DNA of 64,000 nt, from positions 124,001 to 188,000 of the forward strand of contig CANNZV010000861.1 in NCBI GenBank assembly GCA_947561585.1. The letters are read 5' to 3'. Of the stretch, positions 45,135 through 54,993 are shown one piece after another. The stretch is from Caprella mutica (Eukaryota; Arthropoda; Malacostraca; Amphipoda; Caprellidae). Within the stretch, counting starts at the first letter, position 1. Every line of letters begins with the position of its first letter. The notes below the pieces were generated by a model, which was not told where the DNA came from, searched no databases, and worked only from the letters and a program-made list of their open reading frames with translations. The position numbers and the translations under genes were made by a program.

Positions 45135-45294
45135 AGTACCCGGACACATTTATTCGTGGAATTTTAGGGCTAAGATTTTTTCGATAGTTTTTCTTAAAAA
45201 ATCCTTGCATAGCCTACGTTACGGAAGTATTTTTTGAGGAAAAATAACGGAAAAAGATAGTTCTAAAAACCGATAATAAATGTGTCCGGGTACT
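45135..45294. mobile_element. 160-bp palindromic element, family B copy 2
   Basis: Ends AGTACCCGGACACATTTATT on both strands, TA on the left (45133-45134) and a TA on the right (45295-45296) that is also the left TA of the adjoining family A element. The core CTTGCATAGCCTACGTTACG is retained. Non-coding. Confidence 0.88.
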
Positions 45295-45296
45295 TA

Positions 45297-45456
45297 AGTA
45301 ACACACCTCAATTATTTCGGTAATTTGAAAACATCTTTTTCCGCCTATTTCCTCCAAAAAACAAGTCCGTAGCTACGGCTATGCACTGATTTTTTAAAGA
45401 AAATATACGAAAAAATCTTGTCCTCAAATTTTCCGAAATAATTAACGTGTACTACT
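45297..45456. mobile_element. 160-bp palindromic element, family A copy 2
   Basis: Same length and near-identical sequence to 3610-3769 in opposite orientation. It starts AGTAACACACCTCAATTA and ends ACGTGTACTACT, with TA at 45295-45296 and 45457-45458. It directly abuts the family B copy. Confidence 0.9.
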
Positions 45457-45500
45457 TAAGACCAAAATAATTCACCAATCTTGTTATAACTTATTCTTTC

Positions 45501-45668
45501 AACGTTGAGTGTACTCCGAAAAGTAAAGTTAAATAGAATTAACGGACTTGTATAGCATTAATTTATCTGTAAAGCACTGATTATTAGAGTATTAAAAAAT
45601 TATAAAATCCAGTATAATTCTGTTAATTTAATCCTGTCTAAATGACTTTTCGGAGTACACTCAACGTT
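45501..45668. mobile_element. family C palindromic element copy 2
   Basis: Ends CGTTGAGTGTACTCCGAAAA on both strands, inverted relative to the copy at 18046. The arms carry GAATTAACGG and TAAATGACTTTTCGG, with a central CACTGATTATTAG. Non-coding. Confidence 0.82.
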
Positions 45669-45784
45669 CCTTAACTTTTAGAAATATAGGTCATTAAACA
45701 TTTAAAAGCGTACCAAGAATTGAATCAGAAAGGGAAACACCTGATAGGCATTTCCCTTTTTATTTTTTACTTATTTGGTTAATA

Positions 45785-45870
45785 AAATAGTGTGACTAGT
45801 GGTTCAAGTCCTAAATAATTGACCCTTATAAGGAGTTTATTGTTTTATCGTTCCTTAAGATTTTTTAAAA
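45785..45870 (-). repeat. repeat family I segment
   Basis: Read on the minus strand: TTAAGGAACGATAAA, CTCCTTATAAGGGTCAATTA and GGACTTGAACCACTAG. A near match runs at 12272-12336. Weaker traces are at 16960-17001 and 23712-23770. Non-coding. Confidence 0.6.
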
Positions 45871-45964
45871 ATCCTTGCACCCGTGTACGGGCGAAACTAT
45901 TTTTAAGCGATTTAAACGAAAAAAGAAGCCCTTAAAGTAGCTTAAATATTTAGGAGTAGAGCCA

Positions 45965-46231
45965 TTAGTTGTGCGTGAGGGCGTTCATTCGGTTATTGTC
46001 GATAATGCGTTGCGCAAGTTCTAAGATTTTATTGTCGGGTAGATTTACAATACCGCCATTAGGACCGGGTTGGATATGTTTACCAGTAATGGCGCCATCT
46101 GAAAATTTCATAGCGCCAAAATAGTTTCGAACAGTTTGTTCCGAAATGCTAAGTTGGTTAGCGATTTGAGAAACACTGCCCGTTGGCAAACTGTGTTTGA
46201 TGTCCCGTAGTTCGTTGAACGTTATAGTCAT
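45965..46231 (-). CDS. small helix-turn-helix protein
   Basis: An 88-residue protein. Residues of about 18-40 form a helix-turn-helix (GSVSQIANQLSISEQTVRNY) of the kind found in Trp-repressor-like or sigma-type DNA-binding domains. A Gly/Pro-rich middle (GKHIQPGPNGGIVNLP) is followed by a C-terminal helix (DNKILELAQRIIDNNR). It is too short to carry a ligand domain and could be a nucleoid or plasmid-type regulator. It is a single gene next to a region packed with mobile-element fragments; a role in their control is not shown. No named family is recognised with certainty, but the frame and motif support a real gene. Confidence 0.7.
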   Translation of the reverse strand: MTITFNELRDIKHSLPTGSVSQIANQLSISEQTVRNYFGAMKFSDGAITGKHIQPGPNGGIVNLPDNKILELAQRIIDNNRMNALTHN

Positions 46232-47292
46232 AATTATTATAAATTTAAGTGAACAAATTTTATGTATGACGAGTCGGAAAATTGAGGTTACTCTAAAAGA
46301 ACTTTTACTAATTTTTGGGAAAGGTAGTACATTCTATACAATTATACAAATAAGTAACAAAAAAGAGTAGTAATAATTTCGTTAAGACTAGTGTGTGACG
46401 TGCTATCTATGGTTTGAGGTTTTTTTTCGAAAAAAAATAACAATAGTGTCCTTTTTTGATTTGGTTTGATTTTGTAAGTAGTTAAAGTGCAGTTGATTAT
46501 AGTTGTTAAAATAAATTTATGTAAAAATAATCCCTGTCACAAATAGGTATAGTTTTTGCTTTTTTTACTTGTGTTGTTGATTACATTTGGGCAAGCGATT
46601 GCGTTTAATGCAATTTCTAAATGTACGAATATTTTGAAAAAGTATTCAGTAGAAAAATGGTGTTAGCAGTCATTTAGTAGCACACCTCAATTATTTCGGT
46701 AATTTGAAAACATCTTTTTCGGCCTATTTCCTCCAAAAAATAAGTCCGTAGTTACTTTAAAAGAAGGAATGAACAAACGCAGTTTGTGAACCGCAAAGCG
46801 GATGGGCTGCCTTGATACTATGACCGCTAGGGGCAGGCTGATTTTAAAGTAAAAAATAAGACCAAAAGAAACAGCAAGATATTATAAGTATTTTTTTCAT
46901 GCTTGCTAAAGTAAAAATAAGGGCAAAAGAGACCGTCTCAAATGACGGAATTGTTTTTGTTGTTAGCTTGTGATGATAAGGAATGGTGCAAATGCTTTTT
47001 GATGAAATTTTTAAACTTTTTTCTTTTTCTTTTCCCCAAAAAAAGATATAGTTAATATTTTATTATTTGTTAATGTTCTAATTTATTAAAATGTGAATAG
47101 CTTTATCTCTTCATCATTTAGCTAAAATCCAAGTAAATAGTGTAGATGCAAGACTTCATATTAATTTTTTTTAATAATATTAATTGCTTCATTTTTAGGG
47201 GTTTATGTGATATATTGTGAAAATATTTTATATTTGCAACGTTTTTAGATACATCACATACAATCACTCAATCTTTCTTAAACAGCTTAGTC
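46232..47292. other. intergenic with partial elements
   Basis: It holds a family D fragment (about 46648-46674, AGAAAAATGGTGTTAGCAGT), a left half of family A (about 46676-46755, AGTAGCACACCTCAATTA), then a copy of the AAACGCAGTTTG / AAAGCGG element (about 46760-46860). The rest is AT-rich leader DNA of the next gene. Confidence 0.55.
47202..47236 (+). promoter_or_regulatory. putative promoter upstream of the 47293 gene
   Basis: TATATTTG (47229-47236) is an exact -7 match followed by CAAC. TTTATG (47202-47207) is a weak -33 element about 21 nt upstream. The -7 element ends 56 bp before the ATG. Confidence 0.45.
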
Positions 47293-48552
47293 ATGAAAAG
47301 ACAGTTACTGCCTATCGTATTCGTATTTCTCGCCTTTACGATTTTTGCTCAAGCCCCCCAATCAGTATGCTATCAAGCAGTTGCTACCGACGCTGAAGGA
47401 CGCGAACTCCAAGCGGCTAACATCGGTGTGCGCGCTACTGTATTGCAAAGTGCTTTAAATGGAAACGTCGTTTGGCAAGAAACACATTCGATTACTACAG
47501 ACGAATTTGGTTTATTTACGATGGAGGTCGGTCAAGGCTTTCAAGTAGATGGGCTAGCCAATTTTGCTGATATTCTTTGGGGCGAAGGTCCTTATTTCTT
47601 AAGAATAGAAATGGACGCTACTGGTGGAAATAACTATCAATTGATGGGAGCCAACCAGATTTTGTCCGTCCCTTATGCGCTTTACTCGGAGCGTTCGGGG
47701 CTTGCTACTTTTGCTACCGAGGCGGGCAATGCAATGACCGCTGACTTAGCGACTATGGCATTGAATGCTGACACTGCTAATGTAGCAATGATGTCACTTT
47801 CTTCTGCTAACGACAATGATACCTCTGCGGTCAATGAACTTCAAAGTTTGATATTTGACGAAGCTACAGGGGAGTTAGGTATCACAGGAGCAGGTGCTAC
47901 GGGTGTTATTATTGATGTCAATGACGCAGATAGTGACCCCATTAACGAAATGCAACAACTTGTTTTTGAGAATAATATTCTTACCATTTCAGGTTCTAAT
48001 GGCAATTCTGTTGATTTTAGCGGCAGTGCCTTCGGTGCACCTGGTGCTTCTTCTGATTTTCCGCAAGGTATTGTCGGAGTGCCAGTCGTTGAAAAAATGG
48101 GCACATTCACTGTTCCACCAGGCAAAACTTTTTACTTAAACGCTTCAGGCAATTTTGTGAAAATCCAAGTGCCAGGTGTAGGAATTGTTACACATCCAAC
48201 TACTCCTAATATGCCTGTTTTTCCTGAAAACACAAATGTAATTGACTGCATGTGTACAGGGCTTTTGGTTGATTTTGAAGACCAAGTCGCTCCTACTATT
48301 GTTAATTTAACAGAGTTTTCAGACGAATTTATAGTACCAACAGATAAAATTTTCTATGTAAAGAGTGGTTTATCAAACGACTTGCCCGGTTCCATTGAAG
48401 TAGATGGGGACGATATGGAGTTCTTTCGCCCCAACTTTACGAGAGGTTCTCGTATTATCTCTTTTCCTATGGGAACAGTACTAAAGCGTCCAACTAATGC
48501 GTCTCCTGGACCCTTTGTTTTGACAGGTTTCTTGATTGATGCAAACTTATAA
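47293..48552 (+). CDS. secreted protein of unknown function
   Basis: A 419-residue protein with a signal peptide (MKRQLLPIVFVFLAFTIFAQ). Residues of about 20-135 form the beta-rich domain seen at the start of many Bacteroidota secreted proteins: QSVCYQAVATDAEGRELQ, VWQETHSITTDEFGLFTMEV, WGEGPYFLRIEMDATGG and a closing QILSVPYALYSE. An alanine/threonine-rich stretch (about 140-175) resembles a trimeric coiled stalk. A short domain with repeated NELQSLIFDEATGELGI / NEMQQLVFENNILTI units follows. The last 150 residues are a separate beta domain. No T9SS sorting domain is evident. Related proteins often look like tail-fibre or collagen-like stalk proteins, so a fibrous surface structure is possible. 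The function is unknown. Confidence 0.7.
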   Translation: MKRQLLPIVFVFLAFTIFAQAPQSVCYQAVATDAEGRELQAANIGVRATVLQSALNGNVVWQETHSITTDEFGLFTMEVGQGFQVDGLANFADILWGEGPYFLRIEMDATGGNNYQLMGANQILSVPYALYSERSGLATFATEAGNAMTADLATMALNADTANVAMMSLSSANDNDTSAVNELQSLIFDEATGELGITGAGATGVIIDVNDADSDPINEMQQLVFENNILTISGSNGNSVDFSGSAFGAPGASSDFPQGIVGVPVVEKMGTFTVPPGKTFYLNASGNFVKIQVPGVGIVTHPTTPNMPVFPENTNVIDCMCTGLLVDFEDQVAPTIVNLTEFSDEFIVPTDKIFYVKSGLSNDLPGSIEVDGDDMEFFRPNFTRGSRIISFPMGTVLKRPTNASPGPFVLTGFLIDANL

Positions 48553-49119
48553 AAGGGCTTTACTAATATGAAATAGCTAGATTATTGGGATAAGTATTTC
48601 TGATATCAAGTAATGAAAAAGAAATAATTTAGACCATTTTGCACTGAGCAATGGTGCAAGAATAAATTTACATTCTTTGGGTCGCTTATTTTGGACTTAG
48701 ATTTTCTTTAAAAGAAGGAATGAGCAAACGCAGTTTGTGAACCGCAAAGCGGATGAGCTGCCTTGATACGATGACTGATTTTAAAGAAAAAAATAAGGAT
48801 GAATGAGTGTGCCCGTAGGGTGAATGTTCAGTGAACATTCAAACGAATGAACCGCAATGCGGACGGGATGCTCAAAGCAGCCAAAAGTGTAAAGTTATTT
48901 TTGAACCATTCCTGAGAGGCAGGCTTGTTCTTTTTTCTTCTAAAAAAAAGAACTAATTATTTCCCCCTTTTGGAAGAAACAAAAATCTTAAATTTAGGTA
49001 ATGAATAGCAATATATCGCTCATTGATTACTGGAGCAGCATTGAATAAATTGATAACATTGGCATTAAGGCCAATGTTTTAGCGATTATCCAATCCTGCT
49101 TATCTCAAAGCAGCACCTG
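48553..49119. other. intergenic with repeat copies
   Basis: It contains the AAACGCAGTTTG / AAAGCGG element at about 48650-48790, in which the GAATGTAAATTTATT unit (complement) occurs once, and a weaker relative at about 48815-48910. No gene supported. Confidence 0.5.
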
Positions 49120-50334
49120 ATGAGACAAGTACTTTACTTTTTAATTACAGCTGGACTATTGCTCTGCTTCGCAGAAGCGCAGGGGCAAAGCATTCGGCGT
49201 TCGACGATTTGTAGCGTCGGAAACTCAACTACTATTGGTGACTTCAGAGTCACTTCCACCTTCGGTCAAAAAAGCCCAGCTTGCTCGGTTATTTCTGGAG
49301 GAGGGCACATCATACGTCAAGGTTTTCAGCAGCCAATGCCATCACATCCATGTGAATTTACGGTAGCGGCAGTTTGGGAAGAAATTTTGACAGAGTGTGG
49401 TGTATATTATTCTTTTGAATATCAAGGAGATGCATCTATTGATCGTGCTACATTTCTTTGGAATTTCGGTGAAGATGGTTTCCCCGAAACTTCTACAGAA
49501 ATGAACCCAATCGATATTGCTTTTGATGGAATCGGCACAAAAAATATTTTCCTTACCGTCATTCAAGACGATTGCGAAAGCACTATTTCTTTCTCTTTAG
49601 ATGTAACAGGAAGCGCATTTGCGATTAATCCTCTTATTACTGCACCAAGTTGCTTAGGTGCAAGAGACGGCTCCATTCGCCTTGAAGCTATCGGTGGTTT
49701 AGATCCATTAACTTACATGTGGGAAGATGGTTCTACACAATCGGAATTAACTAATCTTCCTGCTGGACAATACGGCTACATCGTCACTTCCGCAGATGGA
49801 TGCGTCTATACGGGCACAGGCATTGTTGCTAATCCTACAGAAGGGTTGACTGTCGATGCCAATATTATACAAGACGATTGTGAAACAATGACCACCGAAG
49901 GCGCAATTGACTTAACGGTTTCGGGCAATACAGGTATTGTTGAATACCTATGGTCTCCGGCAGCTACGACGGAAGATTTAACAGACTTGGCTTCTGGTAC
50001 TTATACAGTCACTATCGTTGATGAAACTTGTACTACCGTACAAATATTTGTTATCGAAGACTGTTCGACCGAAATTCCGGGTATATTTTCTCCCAATGGT
50101 GATGGTGAAAACGATGTTTGGGTTGTACCAGGTATTGAAAATTATCCAGACAACGTCTTGCATATTTATAATCGTTGGGGTAGCCTTATCTATCAAGTAG
50201 ATGGCTACTTAAATGACTGGGGCGGCACAAATTCGAAAGGGGAAGCCCTGACTACTGGCGCCTTCTACTATGTCATCAAACTCAATGATGCCGACAACAA
50301 TGTTTGGGGCGGTTCTATCACGATTATTCGATAA
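49120..50334 (+). CDS. T9SS type B cargo (CHU_C/gliding C-terminal domain) with SprB repeats
   Basis: A 404-residue secreted protein. The signal peptide is MRQVLYFLITAGLLLCFAEA. An N-terminal domain (about 24-75; STFGQKSPACSVISGGG, IRQGFQQP) is the form common in T9SS cargo of this phylum. A PKD-like domain lies at about 80-165 (FLWNFGEDGFPETSTE), and two SprB-type repeats at about 170-315 (APSCLGARDGSIRLEAIGG, YMWEDGSTQSELTNLPAGQY). The last 85 residues are the CHU_C type B sorting domain (IFSPNGDGENDVWVV, IYNRWGSLIYQ, GAFYYVIKL). Type B cargo usually needs a PorP/SprF partner for surface attachment, and such a gene follows 141 bp downstream, so the two are probably a cargo-partner pair. Confidence 0.92.
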   Translation: MRQVLYFLITAGLLLCFAEAQGQSIRRSTICSVGNSTTIGDFRVTSTFGQKSPACSVISGGGHIIRQGFQQPMPSHPCEFTVAAVWEEILTECGVYYSFEYQGDASIDRATFLWNFGEDGFPETSTEMNPIDIAFDGIGTKNIFLTVIQDDCESTISFSLDVTGSAFAINPLITAPSCLGARDGSIRLEAIGGLDPLTYMWEDGSTQSELTNLPAGQYGYIVTSADGCVYTGTGIVANPTEGLTVDANIIQDDCETMTTEGAIDLTVSGNTGIVEYLWSPAATTEDLTDLASGTYTVTIVDETCTTVQIFVIEDCSTEIPGIFSPNGDGENDVWVVPGIENYPDNVLHIYNRWGSLIYQVDGYLNDWGGTNSKGEALTTGAFYYVIKLNDADNNVWGGSITIIR

Positions 50335-50475
50335 ACTTAATTAGTCTTGATTATTGATTATCGAATTATTGATTATTACTGTTTAGGCGAAGTTCTATCA
50401 TTGAAGTGCGTTAAAGCAGTAATAATCAATATACAATAATCAATAGCCAATTGACTAATTTCTAATTCAATAGAA

Positions 50476-52245
50476 ATGAAGCAAATCTATTATACAATAT
50501 TTTGTGTTTTCACCCTCCTTACCATTAACCAAACCGCACAAGCGCAGCAATATCCATTGTTTTCGCACTATGTGTTGAATGATTTTGCGTTCAATCCAGC
50601 TATCGCTGGTACAACGGACTACGTCGACCTGCGCGGTACTTACCGTACACAGTGGGTTGGTTTGGAAGGTGCGCCCAAAACTTCGGTTATTTCGGGGCAT
50701 GGCAAAATTAAAAAATTACCAATAGGGGTTGGTGGCTATTTGTTTCGTGACGAAGCAGGTAAGCTAGAACGCACCGGCGCTTCTCTTGCGCTTTCTTTTG
50801 CTCAGCAAGTGAGCGAAAATACACGGTTTTCAGTTGGGTTTTCAGCAGGCTATTATCGCTTAGGGCTGACTAGCAACATAGGACCGGATGATATCGGAAA
50901 CGATATGGCTTTAATGAATGCTGCTAATGGAGCTGGCGTGCCAGATGTCTCTGCGGGGGCATATGTAAAGCATAAAGGTGCTTATGTTGGCTTCTCAATG
51001 CCTCAAATTTTCAAACAAGGTATCGAATTTACAGATACAGTGGAAGTAAGTAATGAACTAAACCGGCACTATTATGCGATGGTTGGCTATCAATTGCCTA
51101 TCACTGAAAACATTGCCTTAGAACCTTCTGCTTTATTTAAATTTGTACAAACAGCACCAATTCAAGTGGATGCAACCTTGCGTGTTTTATTCAAAAATAG
51201 TTTTTGGGTAGGTGGCAGCTATCGGCATCAAGGTGCAATGGCTGCCTTAGTTGGCGCACGTCTGAACAACAAAATGACCTTGGCTTATGCTTATGATTTT
51301 ACGACCTCTGGACTGAACGAAGTCAGTAATGGCAGCCATGAAATCACTATCGGTATGCGCTTAAGCAAGAAAAAAGATAGTGATGGTGATGAAGTGCCAG
51401 ATGAGGAGGACAAATGCCCAGAAGAGCCAGGAACGAAAGAAAACGACGGTTGTCCTGATGATACCATGAAGGATTTGGCAGAGTTGGATCATCCAGATGA
51501 ATTGGAAAGCCCAGAGGATATGGACCCATTGGCAGACAGTGATAGAGATGGCGTGCTAAATAAAGACGATAAATGTCCTAAAGTACCTGGTTTAACCAAC
51601 AATGCTGGTTGTCCGCTAGGTGACCGTGATGATGACGGTATCCGTGATGATATTGATAATTGTCCAGATGTAGCAGGTTTGCCAAGCAACACAGGCTGTC
51701 CATTAGACGACCGTGACCGTGATGGCATTGTTGATAATCGAGATAAATGCCCAGATATTCCGGGGTCATTTATCGGTGAAGGCTGTCCGGAAGAAGATAG
51801 TGATGGTGATGGAGTAGTTGATTCTATTGATAAATGCCCGCAATCAGCAGGCCCTTATGGTGGTGATGGTTGCCCAAAAATCTCGGCTAGTCAAGCAGAA
51901 ATTTTGCGTTTAGCTATTCGTAATTTGTATTTTGACTATGACAAAGACGTTATTCAACGCGAAGCATATCCCTTCTTAGATCGTTTGGCAGAGCTATTGG
52001 TTCGTTTGCCTGATTATAAAGTCAAAATGACTGGACACGCGGACGAACGGGGTTCAAAAGCCTACAATGTTGACCTTTCAAAACGTCGGGTTGAAGCAGC
52101 CTTTTTCTACCTAACTAATCGTGGTGTTTCTCCTAATCAATTGATTATGAACTATTACGGCGAAGAAAATCCTGCCGATGGTCGTGCGACCGAAGCTGGT
52201 TTTCAAATGGATAGACGGGTAGAAATGGAATTCTACTTTGAATAA
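50476..52245 (+). CDS. PorP/SprF family outer-membrane protein fused to TSP3 repeats and OmpA domain
   Basis: A 589-residue protein with a signal peptide (MKQIYYTIFCVFTLLTINQT, cleavage near AQAQ). Residues of about 24-296 match PorP/SprF (YPLFSHYVLNDFAFNPAIAG, YRTQWVGLEGAPKTSVISGH, repeated beta strands of an outer-membrane barrel). A thrombospondin type 3-like calcium-binding stretch follows (about 300-470; repeated DRDGDGVxDxxDKCP-type units). The last 112 residues are an OmpA/peptidoglycan-binding domain (IRNLYFDYDKDVI, MTGHADERGSKAYNVDLSKR, RRVEMEFYF). PorP/SprF proteins help surface-anchor CHU_C cargo; the gene just upstream encodes such a cargo. The fusion would tie the partner barrel to the cell wall. 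The frame is continuous. Confidence 0.93.
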   Translation: MKQIYYTIFCVFTLLTINQTAQAQQYPLFSHYVLNDFAFNPAIAGTTDYVDLRGTYRTQWVGLEGAPKTSVISGHGKIKKLPIGVGGYLFRDEAGKLERTGASLALSFAQQVSENTRFSVGFSAGYYRLGLTSNIGPDDIGNDMALMNAANGAGVPDVSAGAYVKHKGAYVGFSMPQIFKQGIEFTDTVEVSNELNRHYYAMVGYQLPITENIALEPSALFKFVQTAPIQVDATLRVLFKNSFWVGGSYRHQGAMAALVGARLNNKMTLAYAYDFTTSGLNEVSNGSHEITIGMRLSKKKDSDGDEVPDEEDKCPEEPGTKENDGCPDDTMKDLAELDHPDELESPEDMDPLADSDRDGVLNKDDKCPKVPGLTNNAGCPLGDRDDDGIRDDIDNCPDVAGLPSNTGCPLDDRDRDGIVDNRDKCPDIPGSFIGEGCPEEDSDGDGVVDSIDKCPQSAGPYGGDGCPKISASQAEILRLAIRNLYFDYDKDVIQREAYPFLDRLAELLVRLPDYKVKMTGHADERGSKAYNVDLSKRRVEAAFFYLTNRGVSPNQLIMNYYGEENPADGRATEAGFQMDRRVEMEFYFE

Positions 52246-52277
52246 AAATACAGACGAATTATAAAGAATAAAGTCTA

Positions 52278-52436
52278 AGTGAAAAGAATTAAATAAGTTG
52301 TGCCATAATGCGCCGTTATTTTTTCTTTTAAAGAATTCAAAAAATCAGTGCATAGCCGAGTTACGGACTTATTTTTTGTGTTTTTTAAAAGGAAAAAGAA
52401 CAAGCATAGTGGTATAAGTTATTTAGTTCTTTTCAC
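52278..52436. mobile_element. family G palindromic element
   Basis: Ends AGTGAAAAGAATTAAATAAG and GTGAAAAGAACTAAATAACT (other strand); about 159 bp, TA at the left. The core CAGTGCATAGCCGAGTTACG is shared with families A, B and J although the arms differ. A half copy is at 18925-18970. Confidence 0.75.
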
Positions 52437-52446
52437 TAGTAGTTCA

Positions 52447-52486
52447 AAATAAAAGCCTCGAAGTCGCAAGATTTCGAGGCTTTTAT
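52447..52486. terminator. bidirectional terminator
   Basis: AATAAAAGCCTCGAA and TTCGAGGCTTTTATT form a perfect 15-bp stem, with T runs after it. It lies between the PorP/SprF fusion gene (plus) and the choice-of-anchor J gene (minus). Confidence 0.92.
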
Positions 52487-52511
52487 TTTTGAGCGTTACT
52501 TAGTCATTAAA

Positions 52512-54701
52512 TTACTGCTTTACCACCCGACGTGTCACCAATTTACGGCTTTCCATGTCCATGATATTTACAAAGTAAATACTAGGTGGAAAATCTGCCA
52601 TATTGATAGCGGTATTGATGCTGACGGCATTGTCAAATTGATTATTGACTAAGGTCTGACCCAACATATTCACTAAGCTAATTTGAACATTCTTAGTAGT
52701 TTCAAAAGCTAAACGAACTTGCAATTCTTGTGCGCCAACTGGATTTGGATAAACTAAGAAGTCAATCAAATCCGTTAATTCATCAGTAGAAGTGGGGCCG
52801 TAGCAGAACTCTTGGACACAGTTTCGAGCATCGGTGACGGTCACGCAGTACACGCCTAATGCTAAGTTTTCTATGTCTTGTGTGGTTTCACCAGTTGACC
52901 ATTCGTAAGTATATGGAGCTTCGCCACCTTCTACAGAAACATCAATATTTCCATCCGCTGCACCCATCGATGTTTCAGGATTAATTTGACCTGTTACTAC
53001 TAATGGGTCAGGATTGTGAATAATTTGAACCTCTGTAGTCGTCATCGAACCTGCTGCATCTGTAACAGTACATACATAGCCGCCTTCTGCTAAGTCAGTA
53101 ATAGTTGCTGTTGTTTCAGTACTGTTCAACCAAGAGAAGGTATAAGGAGGTAAACCACCTTCTGGGGTAGCTGTAGCAGTGCCGTCATTAGCGCCATTAC
53201 AAGTCATTTCGGTAGAAGTACCTAATGCCGAAAGTGGGGCAGGAGCAGCATCTACTTCAAAATTATCCACGAAGAAATCGTTATCTACACCATCCGTAAT
53301 ATCACCACTTGTGCCGTAGAAAGCGAAAATAGTTTCATAACCTTCAAATGCTTCCAAGTCATATTCGTAGTGGTCGCCAAGTACATCATTTGTTATTTCA
53401 GTTGTTTCATCAAATTGGTCAATGATAATCCAAGTAGCGCCATTATCAATACTACCCATGAAGAAAACAAAATCATCAGAGCCGAAAACAGCAGCATTTG
53501 TGCCTGCAAAATTCGTTAAAGCAATATCAAATTCAGCTACTGCATCACCTGTACCAACTAAGTCGATAACTGGAGAAACCATCCAGTCACTCACGAAATT
53601 AGAGTAGATATTGATACGGAAAGCACCCTCAAAACCAACATTAGCAAAGCCATCTGGTCCCCAAGAGCTAAAGCCTGGGTCAAGTGGGCCGGTTGTTAAG
53701 TCTCCATTATTGAATTGTGCCCAACAATCAGCTAATGGTTCACCCATTAAATCGTTGAAGTCTTCCAAATAAGGGGTTTCATAAGCGGCACATTCTGTGG
53801 TAAAGGTGAGTGGTCCAATCCATATAGCTACATCGTCATTATTGCCATCACAATCAGCACGTACATAAACATCGTATGTGGTTACAGGAGTTAAGCCAGT
53901 GATGGTTGTTGGATTATCCATTACATTATCGTAACCTGCACTTGGCATGCCTGTTGGAGCAAAGCCAGTTTCACCATATTCGATGTCCCAGTTAGTTGCA
54001 CTACCATTTTCTACCCAAGAAATACTGGCACTTGTTGCGCCAGCAGCAGCAGCAAGACCGGAGATTTCGATACAGGAAGGCGGCGTACGTACATGAAAGT
54101 TATCGAAAAAAATATCATTATCTATTATGTCATCTACGGTACCTTCCGAACCCCAGAATGCAAAAGAAACGGTCATGTCGTTGTATGCACTCAAGTTATA
54201 GATAGGGTGGTCGCCTAATGGATTGACATTGTCGGCTGATGTCCAAGCCTGCAAAGTTGTCCAAGTTGCACCATCATCGGCAGAAATTAAGAAGTGTACT
54301 TCATCATCAGAACCTAAGTTGGTTGGGTTTTGACCACCAAATTGAGTGATTGAAAAATCAAACTCTACTTGGAATGGGCCGCCTGTTAGGTCAAATGAAG
54401 GAGAGATAAACCAGTCCATTTTTTGTGCTAACCAAATATTCATTTTGTAAGCACCTTCAAAACCCATGTTGGCAAATCCATCTTGAACCCAAGAGCTAGA
54501 ACCAAATTCAGCAGGGCCGGTTGTTGGGTCTCCGCTATCTGCTTGTGTCCAACATTCTGGCAACTCCCCAAAATTAGCTGGTGGGTCAAAAGTTTGCAAA
54601 TAAGGTGGTATGCTTGGGTCATCACATTGGGCAAAAGCTGTTGTTTGTAAGCCTAATAGCAATAAGCTCACGAATAACCAAAGGGTACTATTTTTTCTCA
54701 T
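52512..54701 (-). CDS. choice-of-anchor J / FN3 / SprB-repeat T9SS cargo
   Basis: A 729-residue secreted protein from the ATG at 54701 (MRKNSTLWLFVSLLLLGLQT, signal cleavage near AFAQ). The frame is open 27 codons further to 54782, but that would put a long basic tail before the signal. Domains: MAM-like choice-of-anchor J domain (about 30-190, YLQTFDPPANFGELPECWTQ), FN3 (about 208-300, ISWVENGSATNWDIEYGETG), a second choice-of-anchor J domain (about 305-470, YLEDFNDLMGEPLADCW), SprB repeats (about 475-635, TEMTCNGANDGTATATPEGG), and a type A sorting domain (about 650-729, LVYPNPVGAQELQVRL). Both J domains share the same internal pattern, so one probably arose by duplication. Surface display is expected; the ligand is unknown. 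Confidence 0.87.
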   Translation of the reverse strand: MRKNSTLWLFVSLLLLGLQTTAFAQCDDPSIPPYLQTFDPPANFGELPECWTQADSGDPTTGPAEFGSSSWVQDGFANMGFEGAYKMNIWLAQKMDWFISPSFDLTGGPFQVEFDFSITQFGGQNPTNLGSDDEVHFLISADDGATWTTLQAWTSADNVNPLGDHPIYNLSAYNDMTVSFAFWGSEGTVDDIIDNDIFFDNFHVRTPPSCIEISGLAAAAGATSASISWVENGSATNWDIEYGETGFAPTGMPSAGYDNVMDNPTTITGLTPVTTYDVYVRADCDGNNDDVAIWIGPLTFTTECAAYETPYLEDFNDLMGEPLADCWAQFNNGDLTTGPLDPGFSSWGPDGFANVGFEGAFRINIYSNFVSDWMVSPVIDLVGTGDAVAEFDIALTNFAGTNAAVFGSDDFVFFMGSIDNGATWIIIDQFDETTEITNDVLGDHYEYDLEAFEGYETIFAFYGTSGDITDGVDNDFFVDNFEVDAAPAPLSALGTSTEMTCNGANDGTATATPEGGLPPYTFSWLNSTETTATITDLAEGGYVCTVTDAAGSMTTTEVQIIHNPDPLVVTGQINPETSMGAADGNIDVSVEGGEAPYTYEWSTGETTQDIENLALGVYCVTVTDARNCVQEFCYGPTSTDELTDLIDFLVYPNPVGAQELQVRLAFETTKNVQISLVNMLGQTLVNNQFDNAVSINTAINMADFPPSIYFVNIMDMESRKLVTRRVVKQ

Positions 54702-54934
54702 CTCGTGAATCATTTTATTTTTAAGATTTTTAGTAGAAATGGCTCGACTTATTCGATAGGCAATGATACGAAATTTATTCACAATATGTTACCTTCCTTC
54801 TAAATGCATTCTTTACAATCCTGTTTTTCAGGACTTTTGTTTTTTAGCCTACATTATTTTACTGTTCATAGTGAAGGAGTATTTCGCATGATTGTTAACG
54901 AAGATATTTTGTGATAGACGGCTTTAAATCACAA

Positions 54935-54970
54935 AAAAAGCTGTAACAGGATTACCCATTACAGCTTTTT
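54935..54970 (-). terminator. terminator of the TPR-SPOR gene
   Basis: AAAAAGCTGTAA and TTACAGCTTTTT form a 12-bp stem with A and T tracts. On the minus strand it follows the stop of the gene at 54994. Confidence 0.88.
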
Positions 54971-54993
54971 AAACTTAACGTCAACCGTCTAAG

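Noticed and set aside
45795..45815. GGTTCAAGTCC resembling a tRNA T-arm
   Set aside because: No acceptor, anticodon or D-arm around it; the segment belongs to a repeat family also found at 12.3 kb and 23.7 kb.
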